The notes beneath the pieces were generated by a model that had not been told where the DNA came from, searched no databases, and saw only the letters and a list, made by a program, of their open reading frames with translations. 64,000 nt of DNA from Xanthobacteraceae bacterium (lineage in GTDB: Bacteria > Pseudomonadota > Alphaproteobacteria > Rhizobiales > Xanthobacteraceae): positions 67,820-131,819 of the forward strand of contig JALHRD010000017.1 of the NCBI GenBank assembly GCA_022841625.1, read 5' to 3'. This document shows, in pieces, positions 8,907 to 17,415 of this stretch (positions are counted from its first letter, which is position 1; each line of letters begins with the position of its first letter). The position numbers were made by a program, and so were the translations under genes.

Positions 8907-8935
8907 ATAATACTTAGATATCTATGTAATGCAAA
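8907..8935 (-). promoter_or_regulatory. candidate promoter of marR
   Basis: Read on the minus strand: TTTGCA (8935-8930), a 17-bp spacer and TATTAT (8912-8907). The operator at 8911-8928 fills the spacer. On the plus strand TTGACC at 8895-8900 could be the -35 of the divergent ubiD gene, but its -10 is poor. The boxes are seen in the sequence; function is inferred. Confidence 0.45.
8911..8928. promoter_or_regulatory. MarR-type operator, site 2
   Basis: TACTTAGATATCTATGTA is an 18-bp palindrome broken only at positions 4 and 15. It sits between divergent marR and ubiD copy 2 and shares the T(A/G)CTTA-N6 half-site layout with 6772-6789. Confidence 0.65.
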
Positions 8936-8982
8936 GCTGCGGCGTACTCGGCTTCCGCGGCGAGCAAGAAGGGCCTCCGTCG

Positions 8983-10608
8983 ATGCAACGCCAACTCCGC
9001 AAGGACAGTCAGAGCGCGCCCAAGGAAAAGAAAGCCGGCGCGGCCAGAAAGTCTTCGCCACCGGCCGGCATTCATGCCCACGATCTGCGCACGGCGCTGG
9101 AATGGCTGAAGTCGCAAGGCGACCTAATCGAGACCCAGAAAGAGGTTGACCCAGACCTGGAGGTCACAGGCCTGCAAAAGCACATGGACGGCGGCTGTCC
9201 CGTGATGTTCCACCATGTCAAAGACAAGCCCAACCACCGCGTCATCACCAATCTGTTCGGTGACATGAATGTCATCAACAAGATGTTCGGCTGGAAAAGC
9301 GACGCCGAGCGCGTGCGCAAACTCGCCGAGGCGCTGCGCAAGCCGCTCAAGCCGGTTGAGATTTCACAAGATGAAGCGCCGGTGCAGGAGCACGTCGTGC
9401 TCAAACCAAAGGACGTGAACAAATATCTGGTGCCGATCCGGCACACGACCTACGAGCCGGAACTGACGGTCGGCTCCGGCATCCGCTGCGTCACCGGAGC
9501 GGAGTTCGATGGCGGCTCCGATCTTGGCTATAACCGCATGAATTTCCGCTGGGGCAATGTCGGTACGTTCCAAATCTCACCTGGCTCGCACATGTGGCAA
9601 GTGGTGAACAAATACTACAAATCAAACGAACCGGTGCCGATCACGATGTGCTTTGGCGTGCCGCCAGCTTGCACGCTGATGGCCGGCGCGGGCTTCGACT
9701 ATGCCGTGCTGCCCATGGGCTGCGATGAAATCGGCATAGCCGGCGCGGTGCAGGGCGCGCCGATCCGGCTGGTAAAGGCGCGCACCGTCAACGCGATGGC
9801 GCTCGCCGATGCCGAACTAGTGCTTGAGGGCTATGTCAAGCCGCGAGACCGCCGCTTCGAGACCAAAGAATCGGAAGATGCCGGCATTCAAGGGCGCTTC
9901 CATTTCCATCCGGAATGGGCCGGCTACATGGGCAAGGCCTATAAGGCGCCGACCTTCCACGTCACCGCGGTGACGATGCGCAAGCCCGAAACCAAACCGA
10001 TCATCTTTGCGCTTGGCGTTCACACCCTCGACGACCACAACATCGACACCACGGTGCGCGAAGCCGCGATCTTTGAGCTATGTGAGCGACTTCAGCCCGG
10101 CATTGTACAGAACGTGGTGATCCCCTACTGCATGACCGATTGGGGCGGCTGCATCATCCAGGTCAAAAAGCGCCACCAGATCGACGAAGGCTGGCAGCGC
10201 AACTTCCTCGGCGCCGCGCTAAGTTGCTCGCAGGGCATGCGGCTCGCCATCGCCGTGTCAGAAGATGTCGATCCCTACTCCATGGACGACGTGATGTGGT
10301 GCCTCACCACCCGCGTCAATCCACGCACCGACATTCTCAATCCGATCCCCGGCGGTCGCGGCCAGACCTTCATGCCGGCCGAACGCATGACCGCCGGCGA
10401 CAAACAATGGACCGCATCCAACACGCAATTCGAAGGCGGCATGGGAATCGATGCCACGGTGCCGTTTGGCTACGAGAGCGACTTCATGCGGCCGGTTTAT
10501 CCAATCGACCGCGTGAACCCCGAGCACTTCTTCAGCAAAGAAGACATCGCCAACGCCAAGTCGCGCATGCACGGTTGGGTGAATTCGCTGGCGCGAACAG
10601 GCTGGTGA
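8983..10608 (+). CDS. UbiD-family prFMN-dependent decarboxylase (copy 2)
   Basis: Second UbiD-family (de)carboxylase, 541 residues, clearly divergent from the one at 5063. The ATG at 8983 is preferred because AGAAGGG lies upstream; an in-frame ATG at 8929 overlaps the operator and has no ribosome site. About 30 charged low-complexity residues precede the fold (HDLRTALEWLKSQGDLIE). RMNFRWGNVGTFQISPGSH gives the cofactor region, FHPEWAGYMG holds the putative catalytic Glu, and SEDVDPYSMDDVMW the acidic active-site segment. Known relatives include phenolic-acid, phthaloyl-CoA and furan-dicarboxylate decarboxylases; which reaction applies cannot be read from sequence alone. It is probably controlled by the MarR at 8350 through the 8911 operator. 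Confidence 0.9.
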   Translation: MQRQLRKDSQSAPKEKKAGAARKSSPPAGIHAHDLRTALEWLKSQGDLIETQKEVDPDLEVTGLQKHMDGGCPVMFHHVKDKPNHRVITNLFGDMNVINKMFGWKSDAERVRKLAEALRKPLKPVEISQDEAPVQEHVVLKPKDVNKYLVPIRHTTYEPELTVGSGIRCVTGAEFDGGSDLGYNRMNFRWGNVGTFQISPGSHMWQVVNKYYKSNEPVPITMCFGVPPACTLMAGAGFDYAVLPMGCDEIGIAGAVQGAPIRLVKARTVNAMALADAELVLEGYVKPRDRRFETKESEDAGIQGRFHFHPEWAGYMGKAYKAPTFHVTAVTMRKPETKPIIFALGVHTLDDHNIDTTVREAAIFELCERLQPGIVQNVVIPYCMTDWGGCIIQVKKRHQIDEGWQRNFLGAALSCSQGMRLAIAVSEDVDPYSMDDVMWCLTTRVNPRTDILNPIPGGRGQTFMPAERMTAGDKQWTASNTQFEGGMGIDATVPFGYESDFMRPVYPIDRVNPEHFFSKEDIANAKSRMHGWVNSLARTGW

Positions 10609-10651
10609 AGCCGAGTCGTACGCGCTCGCGCCGTGGGCGGGAAACGGGGCT

Positions 10652-10900
10652 TTAGTCCTGGGGAGATTCGGGTGCTTTTCGTGTTCGCCTGGTCGGTCCG
10701 TCGCAATGTTTGCACTGAAATGGCGGCGTCGGGTCGCCAGGTTCTACCATCACTGCGCTGGACTCGCCGCAGCGACCGCATTGGCGCACCAATTTGGTTG
10801 GCAATTTAGTGATTGGCTTGGTTGCCGCCGCGATCGCCTTCTCCGCATGGGCCCGCATTTCGGCCTTTGACAGCGGTGGACCTTTGGGCCGATACGCCAT
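10652..10900 (-). CDS. small zinc-ribbon protein, function unknown
   Basis: 82 residues. The C-terminal half holds two Cys-x2-Cys knuckles, CGRC and CKHC, separated by about 18 residues, the spacing of a zinc ribbon. The N-terminal half is basic (KAEMRAHAEKAIAAATKP). The start at 10900 follows AAGGAATT; the frame is open 138 bp further upstream but that part lacks a ribosome site. No enzyme motif is visible. It could bind nucleic acid or a protein partner. It lies between ubiD copy 2 and a TctC gene with no obvious operon link. Confidence 0.65.
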   Translation of the reverse strand: MAYRPKGPPLSKAEMRAHAEKAIAAATKPITKLPTKLVRQCGRCGESSAVMVEPGDPTPPFQCKHCDGPTRRTRKAPESPQD

Positions 10901-11074
10901 GCTGAATTCCTTCGTGCCCGCGTTTGTTTCGATCGATCGATCAACGGGCACTTCGATGCTGTGCCGTATTCTACGGCACCGCGTCAATAGCATGGCGCGG
11001 CAATCTGCCGACCACGCCCGGTATTTCAGCATCAACACTGCTGCCGCAACATAGGCCCTGGCGTTGGCCCTTGC

Positions 11075-12052
11075 TTACTCCACCTTGATGCCTGCGGCCT
11101 TGACCACTTTTGCGACACGATCAATCTCGCCGTCAAGAAGCTTACGGAATTCCGCGGCGCCACCGCCAATCGGCTCGACACCGACCTTCGCAAGCTGCTT
11201 GATGACCTCCGTCTCCTTCGCGATCACGATAGCCTCCGCCGCAATCTTGTCAACGATCGCAGCTGGCGTACCGACCCGTGCATAGATGCCGACAAATGGC
11301 GCATAGCTAAATCCTGGTACAAATTCGGAAATCGCAGGAAGCTCCGGTGCCTGCGACGATCGTGTCGCGCCATTGGTCGCGAGCAGCGTCACGCGCTTAG
11401 CCTCAGCCGCGCCTGCGAGCGAGGGATAGGCGGAAAACAACAGCTGCACATGCCCACCCAGCAGCGCCGGCACCGCCTCACCCGTGCCCTTATAGGGGAT
11501 ATGGCTGATATCGAGGCCGAAGCCGAGCTTCAGCGCCTCCAGCGAAATGTGATGAATGCTTCCGATCCCGGACGATCCAATATTGAACTTGCCGGGATTC
11601 GCCTTCACATGGGCGACAAGCTCTTGCATGGACGACACCGGCAGCGACGGATGCACGGCGAGGAATAACGGCGCGGTGGCAAACGCCGCAACCGGCAAGA
11701 CCTCCTTCGGATTATAGGGAAGCTTGGTATAGAGCTGGGGATTGATTGACAGGATGGCGCCGTCGGTCACCACGAAGGTTGTACCATCGGCTGCCGCGCT
11801 GGTGAGAGCGTTGACCGCGATGCCACCGTTAGCACCGGAGCGATTTTCGACCACGATGGTCTGATTAAGACGTTCCTGCATCCTCCGACCAAAGATCCGC
11901 GCAACCGTATCCGGGAGTCCACCCGCGGGATGCGTAATTATGAATTTGATGGTCGGAGCGCTCGTAGATGTCTGCGCTTGCGCCCCCAACGGAGCGAGCG
12001 TGCACGCGGAAAGCATGACAAGCGCAGCGAGCACAATGCGCGTTTTCAACAT
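11075..12052 (-). CDS. TctC/Bug-family substrate-binding protein
   Basis: Third TctC-type periplasmic binding protein, 325 residues. The signal peptide has an SACTLAP stretch that could be a lipobox (L-S-A-C), so it may be lipid-anchored; cleavage at AQAQ is the alternative. Family motifs: HPAGGLPDTVARIFG, VVENRSGANGG, ADGTTFVVTD and HIPYKGTGEAVPALLGG. The start at 12052 has GGAGGAG eight bases upstream. It is divergent from the thioesterase gene, with about 200 bp between them. No permease gene is close, so it is another orphan SBP. Confidence 0.92.
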   Translation of the reverse strand: MLKTRIVLAALVMLSACTLAPLGAQAQTSTSAPTIKFIITHPAGGLPDTVARIFGRRMQERLNQTIVVENRSGANGGIAVNALTSAAADGTTFVVTDGAILSINPQLYTKLPYNPKEVLPVAAFATAPLFLAVHPSLPVSSMQELVAHVKANPGKFNIGSSGIGSIHHISLEALKLGFGLDISHIPYKGTGEAVPALLGGHVQLLFSAYPSLAGAAEAKRVTLLATNGATRSSQAPELPAISEFVPGFSYAPFVGIYARVGTPAAIVDKIAAEAIVIAKETEVIKQLAKVGVEPIGGGAAEFRKLLDGEIDRVAKVVKAAGIKVE

Positions 12053-12254
12053 CGAGGTCTCCTCCGGTCGAAAAGACAGGCTCTGCGCGCTGCTGCCGCA
12101 GGCCAGTATTGAGCGAAACTAGGGTACTTTCGTCGATCCGCCAAGCACGGTGCGGCAAATGGTTCCGCAACCGCAGCTCCCGAAATCCAGTCCGCAGCCC
12201 TTGGTGCCGGCGCTGCCGACGGCTAACGTTGCCGTCCGCCACGGAAACAATACG

Positions 12255-12668
12255 ATGAAGCCAAGCCTTCAGCCCGGCCTAGCCACCGTCAAACGCATCG
12301 CCATCGACCCTGACCGCACCATCAGTTTCATGGGCGAGGATGCGCGGGTCTACGCCACGCCCCGGCTGATTACGGACATCGAAATCACCTGTCGCGACCT
12401 AATCGTGGCGCATGCCGATCCTGGGGAGGATTCGGTCGGCATGGAGGTAGCCGTGCAGCATCTGGCGCCGACGCTGGCCGGCAGCACGGTGGAAATCTCC
12501 GTCAAGGTTACGGCCATCGACGGTCGCAAAGTCACCTTTGAGGTATCGGCCAAAGACGAACTCGACGCCGTGAGCGCCGGCACCCACACCCGTTTCGTGG
12601 TCGATGTGGCTCGCACCAAAGAGCGGCTCAAGGCCAAAGCGGCGAAGCTTGCCGCGTTACGAAATTGA
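12255..12668 (+). CDS. FlK-like hotdog thioesterase
   Basis: Thioesterase of the hotdog fold resembling fluoroacetyl-CoA thioesterase (FlK), 137 residues. Seen are the N-terminal LQPGL start, an active-site Glu candidate in GEDSVGMEV, the VQHLAPTLAG segment with the conserved His, and the long beta region VEISVKVTAIDGRKVTFEV with FVVDVARTKERL at the end. The cytosolic role would be hydrolysis of an unwanted acyl-CoA. The start at 12255 is where family homology begins; the upstream 35 codons are proline-rich and rejected. It is followed by idi after 70 bp on the same strand. The substrate is unknown. Confidence 0.85.
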   Translation: MKPSLQPGLATVKRIAIDPDRTISFMGEDARVYATPRLITDIEITCRDLIVAHADPGEDSVGMEVAVQHLAPTLAGSTVEISVKVTAIDGRKVTFEVSAKDELDAVSAGTHTRFVVDVARTKERLKAKAAKLAALRN

Positions 12669-12738
12669 CCGAGCGCCCCTGCGAACCTCTCTCAGCCGAC
12701 GCGTTGTCATTCCATGGCATTGGCCCTATGAGAAGCGC

Positions 12739-13326
12739 ATGGCGGAGGAACAATTGATTCTGGTCAATGAAAACAACCGCGCCATTGGCGTCGGCGGCAA
12801 GACCGCGGTGCATCGTGTCGGCCAGTTGCATCGTGCATTTTCGATCTTCATTGTCGATCGCGAAGGCCGCATCCTGCTGCAACGTCGCAGCCGACAGAAA
12901 TATCACTCGGGCGGATTGCTCGCGAATTCATGCTGCGGGCATCCCCGCCCCGGCGAAATGACACACACCGCGGCGCGCCGCCGCCTGACCGAGGAACTTG
13001 GCATTGAGGCGCCGCTGACGTTCGGTTTTTTCAGCCGCTACCGCGCCGCGCTTAATGGCGGCATGCATGAGAACGAATTCGTCTATGTCTATTTCGGACC
13101 GCTGACTGCGGCGCCCGCCCCCAATCCCGACGAGGTCTCCGAGGTCGAATTTGCGGGCGCCGACGAGATCGCCCATCGGATCGCACGCAAACCCGACTTG
13201 TTCGCCTATTGGCTCAGACACTACTTTGACAGCCACGCGCCCGAGATCGCCCGGCTTGCTAAATTGGCGTGCCGCACAGCCCCCGCCATCGCCGAACCCC
13301 GCCGGCTCAAAGCCTCGCGGCGGTGA
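12739..13326 (+). CDS. idi: isopentenyl-diphosphate delta-isomerase, type I
   Basis: Interconverts isopentenyl and dimethylallyl diphosphate, 195 residues, NUDIX-fold type I enzyme. Motifs: LHRAFSIFIVD, LLQRRSRQKYHSGGLLANSCCGHP with the catalytic Cys, the Nudix-like RRRLTEELGI and HENEFVYVYFG with the catalytic Glu. The start at 12739 is where homology begins; its ribosome site is weak. A C-terminal tail of about 20 residues (after LAKLACR) is extra. A dimethylallyl phosphate supply is also needed by UbiX at 4362, though the link is only suggestive. Confidence 0.93.
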   Translation: MAEEQLILVNENNRAIGVGGKTAVHRVGQLHRAFSIFIVDREGRILLQRRSRQKYHSGGLLANSCCGHPRPGEMTHTAARRRLTEELGIEAPLTFGFFSRYRAALNGGMHENEFVYVYFGPLTAAPAPNPDEVSEVEFAGADEIAHRIARKPDLFAYWLRHYFDSHAPEIARLAKLACRTAPAIAEPRRLKASRR

Positions 13327-13382
13327 CTTCCTGAAAGGTTTCTCGTATCTTATTGTTCACTGCGAGCAACAGGACGACGGCC

Positions 13383-14252
13383 ATGACTTCCACGCACCTT
13401 TCGGACGCTACGGCTTCCACTTCGCTGCCGTTCCGCACCCGGCCTTTGTCGCCGTCGCTCGGTGCCGAACTGATCGACATCGATCTCAGCGCGCCGATGA
13501 GCGATACGCTGTTCGAGAGCGTCCTTGATGCCTGGCACAGTCATCTGGTCATCCTGCTGCGCGACCAGCACCTGAGCGAGGATGACCAAGTTCGCTTTGC
13601 CGAACGCTTCGGCCCGACCTCTATGAGTACGCGGGGCCATTTTCAGTCGAAGAACCCAGCGATCATGCTGATCTCCAACATCCGCGAGGATGGCAAGCAG
13701 ATCGGCGCGCTGCCCGACGGCGAGATGCATTTCCATACCGACCAGTGCCATCAAGAACGCCCAGCGATGGCAACGATGCTCTATTCGATCGAGGTGCCGA
13801 GCGTCGGCGGCAATACGCTGTTCGCCAACGCCTATGGGGCGTATGAAACGCTTCCCGCTGCAATCAAGCAGAGAATTGAAGGCCGCAAGGCGCTCAATGC
13901 CTATGACTACGACATTGCCGCGACCACGCGCGGCACTAAAGTGCGCGAGGGCGTGCCGTCATACTGGCATCCGATCGTGCGGACCCATCCGGCGACTGGT
14001 CGCAAGGCGCTGTTTATCAACCGCCTGATGACGGTTGCAATCGAGGGATTGTCGGACGACGAGGGGGAGGAACTTCTCAACACACTGTTCGATCATCAGG
14101 AACAGCGGACTTTCATCTACGAGCACGTCTGGCGTCCGAACGACGTGCTGTTGTGGGATAATCGCTGCACGCTGCATGCGCGCACCGATTTCAGCGACAA
14201 GGAACGGCGTCTGATGCGCCGCGTCGCAATCAAGGGCGAGAGGCCGGTTTAA
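13383..14252 (+). CDS. TauD/TfdA-family Fe(II)/2-oxoglutarate dioxygenase
   Basis: Non-haem iron, 2-oxoglutarate-dependent dioxygenase, 289 residues, the usual size. The facial triad is visible: FHTDQCHQE gives His and Asp, and CTLHARTDF gives the distal His. The 2-oxoglutarate Arg is in RRVAIKGER near the C-terminus. Relatives oxidise taurine, 2,4-D, alkyl sulfates or aliphatic acids; this sequence does not fix the substrate. The ATG at 13383 follows AGGACG. It stands 57 bp after idi on the same strand and is the last plus-strand gene before the toxin island. Confidence 0.92.
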   Translation: MTSTHLSDATASTSLPFRTRPLSPSLGAELIDIDLSAPMSDTLFESVLDAWHSHLVILLRDQHLSEDDQVRFAERFGPTSMSTRGHFQSKNPAIMLISNIREDGKQIGALPDGEMHFHTDQCHQERPAMATMLYSIEVPSVGGNTLFANAYGAYETLPAAIKQRIEGRKALNAYDYDIAATTRGTKVREGVPSYWHPIVRTHPATGRKALFINRLMTVAIEGLSDDEGEELLNTLFDHQEQRTFIYEHVWRPNDVLLWDNRCTLHARTDFSDKERRLMRRVAIKGERPV

Positions 14253-14401
14253 CGGCACGGGCTTTTCCGATCTGGCCGCGCAGCCTGAGCAGAGGGCGCG
14301 ACCATGGCCGGAGAACCTAACCTCGCGGCGGCACCACGGCGGGCACGCGCCATTTACGGGCCGCCCGCCATGCCGCTGTTTCGTCACGCCAGCGAATCAC
14401 G

Positions 14402-14893
14402 TCAACGCTCCACAAAGTCTGGCTCAGGCCAGATAAATTTCACCATCTCAATTTCAAGGCCAAGCAGTTCGTTGGCTCCGACGAGCGCCATAATGCCCGG
14501 TCCCAGTAGGTATTTCGTATTCACATCTCCAATCTTGAATTGGATAGTGGCGAAGCGACCGAGCCGCCGCATGACGACCTTCACGTTAGGCGCGTTAATC
14601 TCCTTCCCGCTTGGATTTAGGAACAGCCTCCAGAATTGCTCCTGAAGACGCGGGCGTGCCCTCCTAGAGGTTAGATCAGTCCAGAAAGGACAAAGAATCT
14701 CGATTCCATCCACCCCGCCATCAGACTGCATGTCAAAAATTACATAACCGTCTACACTCAGACCTTTCGGAGAGACCCGCTGGGGTGCAATAGTCGCGCT
14801 AATGATCCTGATATCGTCTTCGATTCTGAGGACGAGTGGCCCCTCTTCTCCAACAGGTGCCGCGCGATATTTGATGTAGAATTTTGATTTCAT
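14402..14893 (-). CDS. putative immunity protein to the toxin at 14897
   Basis: 163 residues, soluble, no signal peptide or membrane segment, family not recognised. It is a beta-rich-looking sequence (KSKFYIKYRAAP..VLRIEDDIRIISATIAP). The call rests on position: the start codon lies three bases beyond the toxin stop, and that TGA stop forms part of the AGGTGA ribosome site, so translation is coupled. Small partner genes in this place are typical of polymorphic toxin loci. The base composition is lower in G+C than the neighbouring metabolic genes, as in the other island genes. An alternative is an unrelated conserved protein. Confidence 0.6.
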   Translation of the reverse strand: MKSKFYIKYRAAPVGEEGPLVLRIEDDIRIISATIAPQRVSPKGLSVDGYVIFDMQSDGGVDGIEILCPFWTDLTSRRARPRLQEQFWRLFLNPSGKEINAPNVKVVMRRLGRFATIQFKIGDVNTKYLLGPGIMALVGANELLGLEIEMVKFIWPEPDFVER

Positions 14894-14896
14894 GTT

Positions 14897-15802
14897 TCAC
14901 CTGTAAGGAACAGGGTTCCATCTTCCTAAGATATCACCTTCTGCGGCTGTTATAATTTGGCCTCCCCGCGGACTCGTTACCACGACAAAGACGCCGGTCT
15001 GCGAGTCTCGACGGACAAAATAGCCCGAAGCGGGATCATGGAACAAACGCCCGGTATTGTATGCGTTGAGCGCAGTTTCATTCGTGATACCGCGGGTTGG
15101 GCGCCCAGCAATGCTGCGGAGTGCATGCGGGGCTAGAGAAATACCGCGTGCAGCAAAGTATGAGTGCGTCCGAGCCAATCCCTGCCCCAACGCCTCAAGC
15201 CTGGCGATGGCGGCTTCTGACGGTACAGAAGCCGGATTGCTCACCTCCGAATAACCGGGATCATAGCGGCGGACGTTTCGCAGCGCCTGATTGTATCGAT
15301 CAAATCTGAGCTGTTCGACCGGCGAGAAGCGTCGCCGGCCTCCGCCCCGCGACGCCACATAGTCTGGCTCTGGCGTCCAGCCATTTTCTGGATCGACGTC
15401 TGTCAGCGGTAGGAGTTGTATGCTGGCATTGTCGCCACTTCCGGCTGGGCGACCATGCGCTGACGGCGCGTCCATGTGAGCGCGGTCCTCGTGTAGACCG
15501 TCCGTTCCAGGGCCGATGCGTTGGCCAGCGTAGGCAAAAGCGTCAGTGGCGCTGCCGATCCCCCCATAGGGAAGGTAACCCGGCTTGAGGCGAGCAACCT
15601 GTTCGGGCGGGAGTTCGTTCCTTTGCGCGGCGCCCCCGCCTATCCTCGTCCACTGACCACCATCGGGAACGCCCGCCGGCACACGGGGCTGATTGGAATC
15701 GTAGCCGCGCCGTCGATTTGTCATGTCGGGCATCGCGGCACGAATGAGTGGATGCCTCCACCCCGGCGAATGCGGTGTGTCAAAGATCATGGCAGAATCC
15801 AT
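14897..15802 (-). CDS. putative polymorphic toxin with DGGQWT linker and DUF4258/BECR-like C-terminus
   Basis: 301 residues. Residues 34-52 carry the signature YDSNQPRVPAGVPDGGQWT, also found in the proteins at 17415 and 27122. The middle is Pro/Gly-rich linker. The last 90 residues (APHALRSI.. R-x-I-T-N-E-T-ALNAY.. VFVVVTSP..GQIITAAEG) have the layout of the DUF4258/BECR ribonuclease fold: an initial His helix, ALxAYxTG, and paired strands. That fold assignment is by eye and not certain. The start is unclear because an IS3 remnant overlaps the 5' end; ATGs at 15790 or 15733 are also possible. The immunity-like gene follows at once. Expected role: interbacterial RNA-cleaving effector; the delivery route is unknown. 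Confidence 0.6.
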   Translation of the reverse strand: MDSAMIFDTPHSPGWRHPLIRAAMPDMTNRRRGYDSNQPRVPAGVPDGGQWTRIGGGAAQRNELPPEQVARLKPGYLPYGGIGSATDAFAYAGQRIGPGTDGLHEDRAHMDAPSAHGRPAGSGDNASIQLLPLTDVDPENGWTPEPDYVASRGGGRRRFSPVEQLRFDRYNQALRNVRRYDPGYSEVSNPASVPSEAAIARLEALGQGLARTHSYFAARGISLAPHALRSIAGRPTRGITNETALNAYNTGRLFHDPASGYFVRRDSQTGVFVVVTSPRGGQIITAAEGDILGRWNPVPYR

Positions 15803-15936
15803 TCTTGAACAGATTGCTGGACGGTCCTGAGAAGGGGTGTCTTGTGCGGCAGTGCGGCTCAGCGAACGACGTGGCCCAGTGCTGCGCCAGGACAGGTGAG
15901 CAGAGATGCAATGGCCAGTCAGCGCTCAGCGATGAG

Positions 15937-16567
15937 ATGGGTCCGCGCACGACCAAGCCTGAGCCCGGGCACAAGATTTATCCCTATCTTCTGCGCGGCC
16001 TTGAGGTCGTGCGGCCGAACCAGATCTGGGCGATGGACATCACCTATATCCCGATGGCACGTGGCTTCGTCTATCTGGCCGTCGTGCTCGATTGGTTCAG
16101 CCGTCGCGTGCTGTCGTGGCGGCTGTCAATCACCATGGACGCGGCGTTCTGCGTCGAGATGCTGGAGGATGCGTTGGCGCGCCATGGCAAGCCGGACATC
16201 GTCAACACCGACCAGGGTTCGCAGTTCACCGGGGCGGCCTTCACCGGCGTGCTTACCAACAACGGCATTGCAATCAGCATGGACGGTAAAGGTGCCTGGC
16301 GGGACAATGTATTCGTCGAGCGGCTGTGGCGCAGCGTCAAATACGAGGAGGTGTATCTGCGCGCCTACGACAGCGTCAGCGAGGCCCGCGCCTCGATCGG
16401 CCGATACCTCGACTTCTACAATGGAAGGCGACCGCATTCGGGCCTGGACGGCATGACGCCCGATCAAGCCTACTTCAACCCGCTGCCTCTCCGCATGGCA
16501 GCCTAACCCCGGCAGAAGCTTAACTTAGCGACGCGGAAAATCTGTTCAGACGACCGGGACCACCTCA
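15937..16567 (+). mobile_element. IS3-family remnant, 3' part of orfB transposase
   Basis: The DDE integrase domain of an IS3-family OrfB, 189 codons from 15937 to 16506. The catalytic residues are present: WAMDITY, VNTDQGSQF and VFVERLWRSVKYEE, with the C-terminal FYNGRRPHSGLDG motif. orfA and the N-terminal third of orfB (the HTH_21 part) are missing, so it is a dead fragment. The bases after the stop up to CCACCTCA near 16567 look like the right IS end. It lies between a toxin gene and a broken DGGQWT fragment and probably caused the break. Confidence 0.8.
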
Positions 16568-16761
16568 TCCAACGGCCGCATAATCCTCGCCAAGTATCCA
16601 ATCATTATCGGGCGTCGCGTCTGAAAGGACGCGTGGATCGTTGATCCTTGCTCCGTTACCGCCTTCGCGCGTCCACTGCCCGCCATCGGAATGACCCGCC
16701 GGCACGCCGGGCAGCGCCGCCAGTGGCCGGTCGAGCGCCGCATGCGTCGAACGCGCACATT
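16565..16761 (-). pseudogene. DGGQWT toxin fragment truncated at the IS3 border
   Basis: Read on the minus strand, the frame gives LPGVPAGHSDGGQWTREGG around 16700-16660, the same linker signature as in the intact proteins, then about 35 codons to a TGA at 16565-16567. It has no proper start and no C-terminal domain. The frame ends exactly where the IS3 right end seems to lie, so the toxin domain was lost by insertion or deletion. It may have been the N-terminal part of the gene whose tail is now the toxin at 14897. Confidence 0.6.
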
Positions 16762-16770
16762 TAGGGTGAA

Positions 16771-17415
16771 CTAAACGCCAATCGGCACTCTCGTTGGTTG
16801 CAATGCAAACATCCTAACGTTCACTTCTTGCCATTCGTCCAAAACGGCGGCGAAGCCGACAGGATCGGCTATCATTCGCTGCGCCGTCTGTATCACCAAA
16901 TCTTCGAATGGATTTCCTCCCGCTTTCTTCTGCCAGCCATATGCCTCGTACCATCGGTCAATCGCAGGACCCAGTGTCTTCATAATTGATATGGCCCGTT
17001 CGACATCCCCGATACGATGATAAGTCAGCGCGAGGTCGAACTGAATGCTGACAGAATCATTGCCGATCATCCGATCGATATGTCTGAGGAAGTCTCGTGC
17101 GCGGGAAATTCCCCGTAGAATCGAAATGTGCGGGGTGATGATGGAATCGATTTTGTCAGCCGATTCTTGATACGCTTTTCGATCGACATGAGTGTACGCA
17201 ATCACACTACTGTATTGGAGATACTCATGCTCCCTTGGTTGGTACAGGGGCATGACCAAACACACAACATTGACCATGTCCTTTGAAGACGTCGTATCGA
17301 GCAAGAACCCTCGCAAGATTTGATCCGTGGGCACGACAACGAGCCTATCCTGGCAGAGGATCAAGTCCGGATGCCTGGCCGCGATCAGCTTGAAAATTCG
17401 CTTTGCTCGGCTCAT
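16771..17415 (-). CDS. putative immunity protein to the nuclease-like toxin at 17415
   Basis: 214 residues, soluble, family not recognised. The C-terminal half (SIQFDLALTYHRIGDVERAISIM) resembles a single TPR-like helical pair. Its ATG overlaps the toxin stop codon (TAATG at 17413-17417), the classic sign of coupled translation of a toxin and its antidote. It ends about 10 bp before the DGGQWT fragment. Neutralising the PD-(D/E)XK nuclease domain is the inferred role; there is no sequence family evidence for it. Confidence 0.6.
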   Translation of the reverse strand: MSRAKRIFKLIAARHPDLILCQDRLVVVPTDQILRGFLLDTTSSKDMVNVVCLVMPLYQPREHEYLQYSSVIAYTHVDRKAYQESADKIDSIITPHISILRGISRARDFLRHIDRMIGNDSVSIQFDLALTYHRIGDVERAISIMKTLGPAIDRWYEAYGWQKKAGGNPFEDLVIQTAQRMIADPVGFAAVLDEWQEVNVRMFALQPTRVPIGV

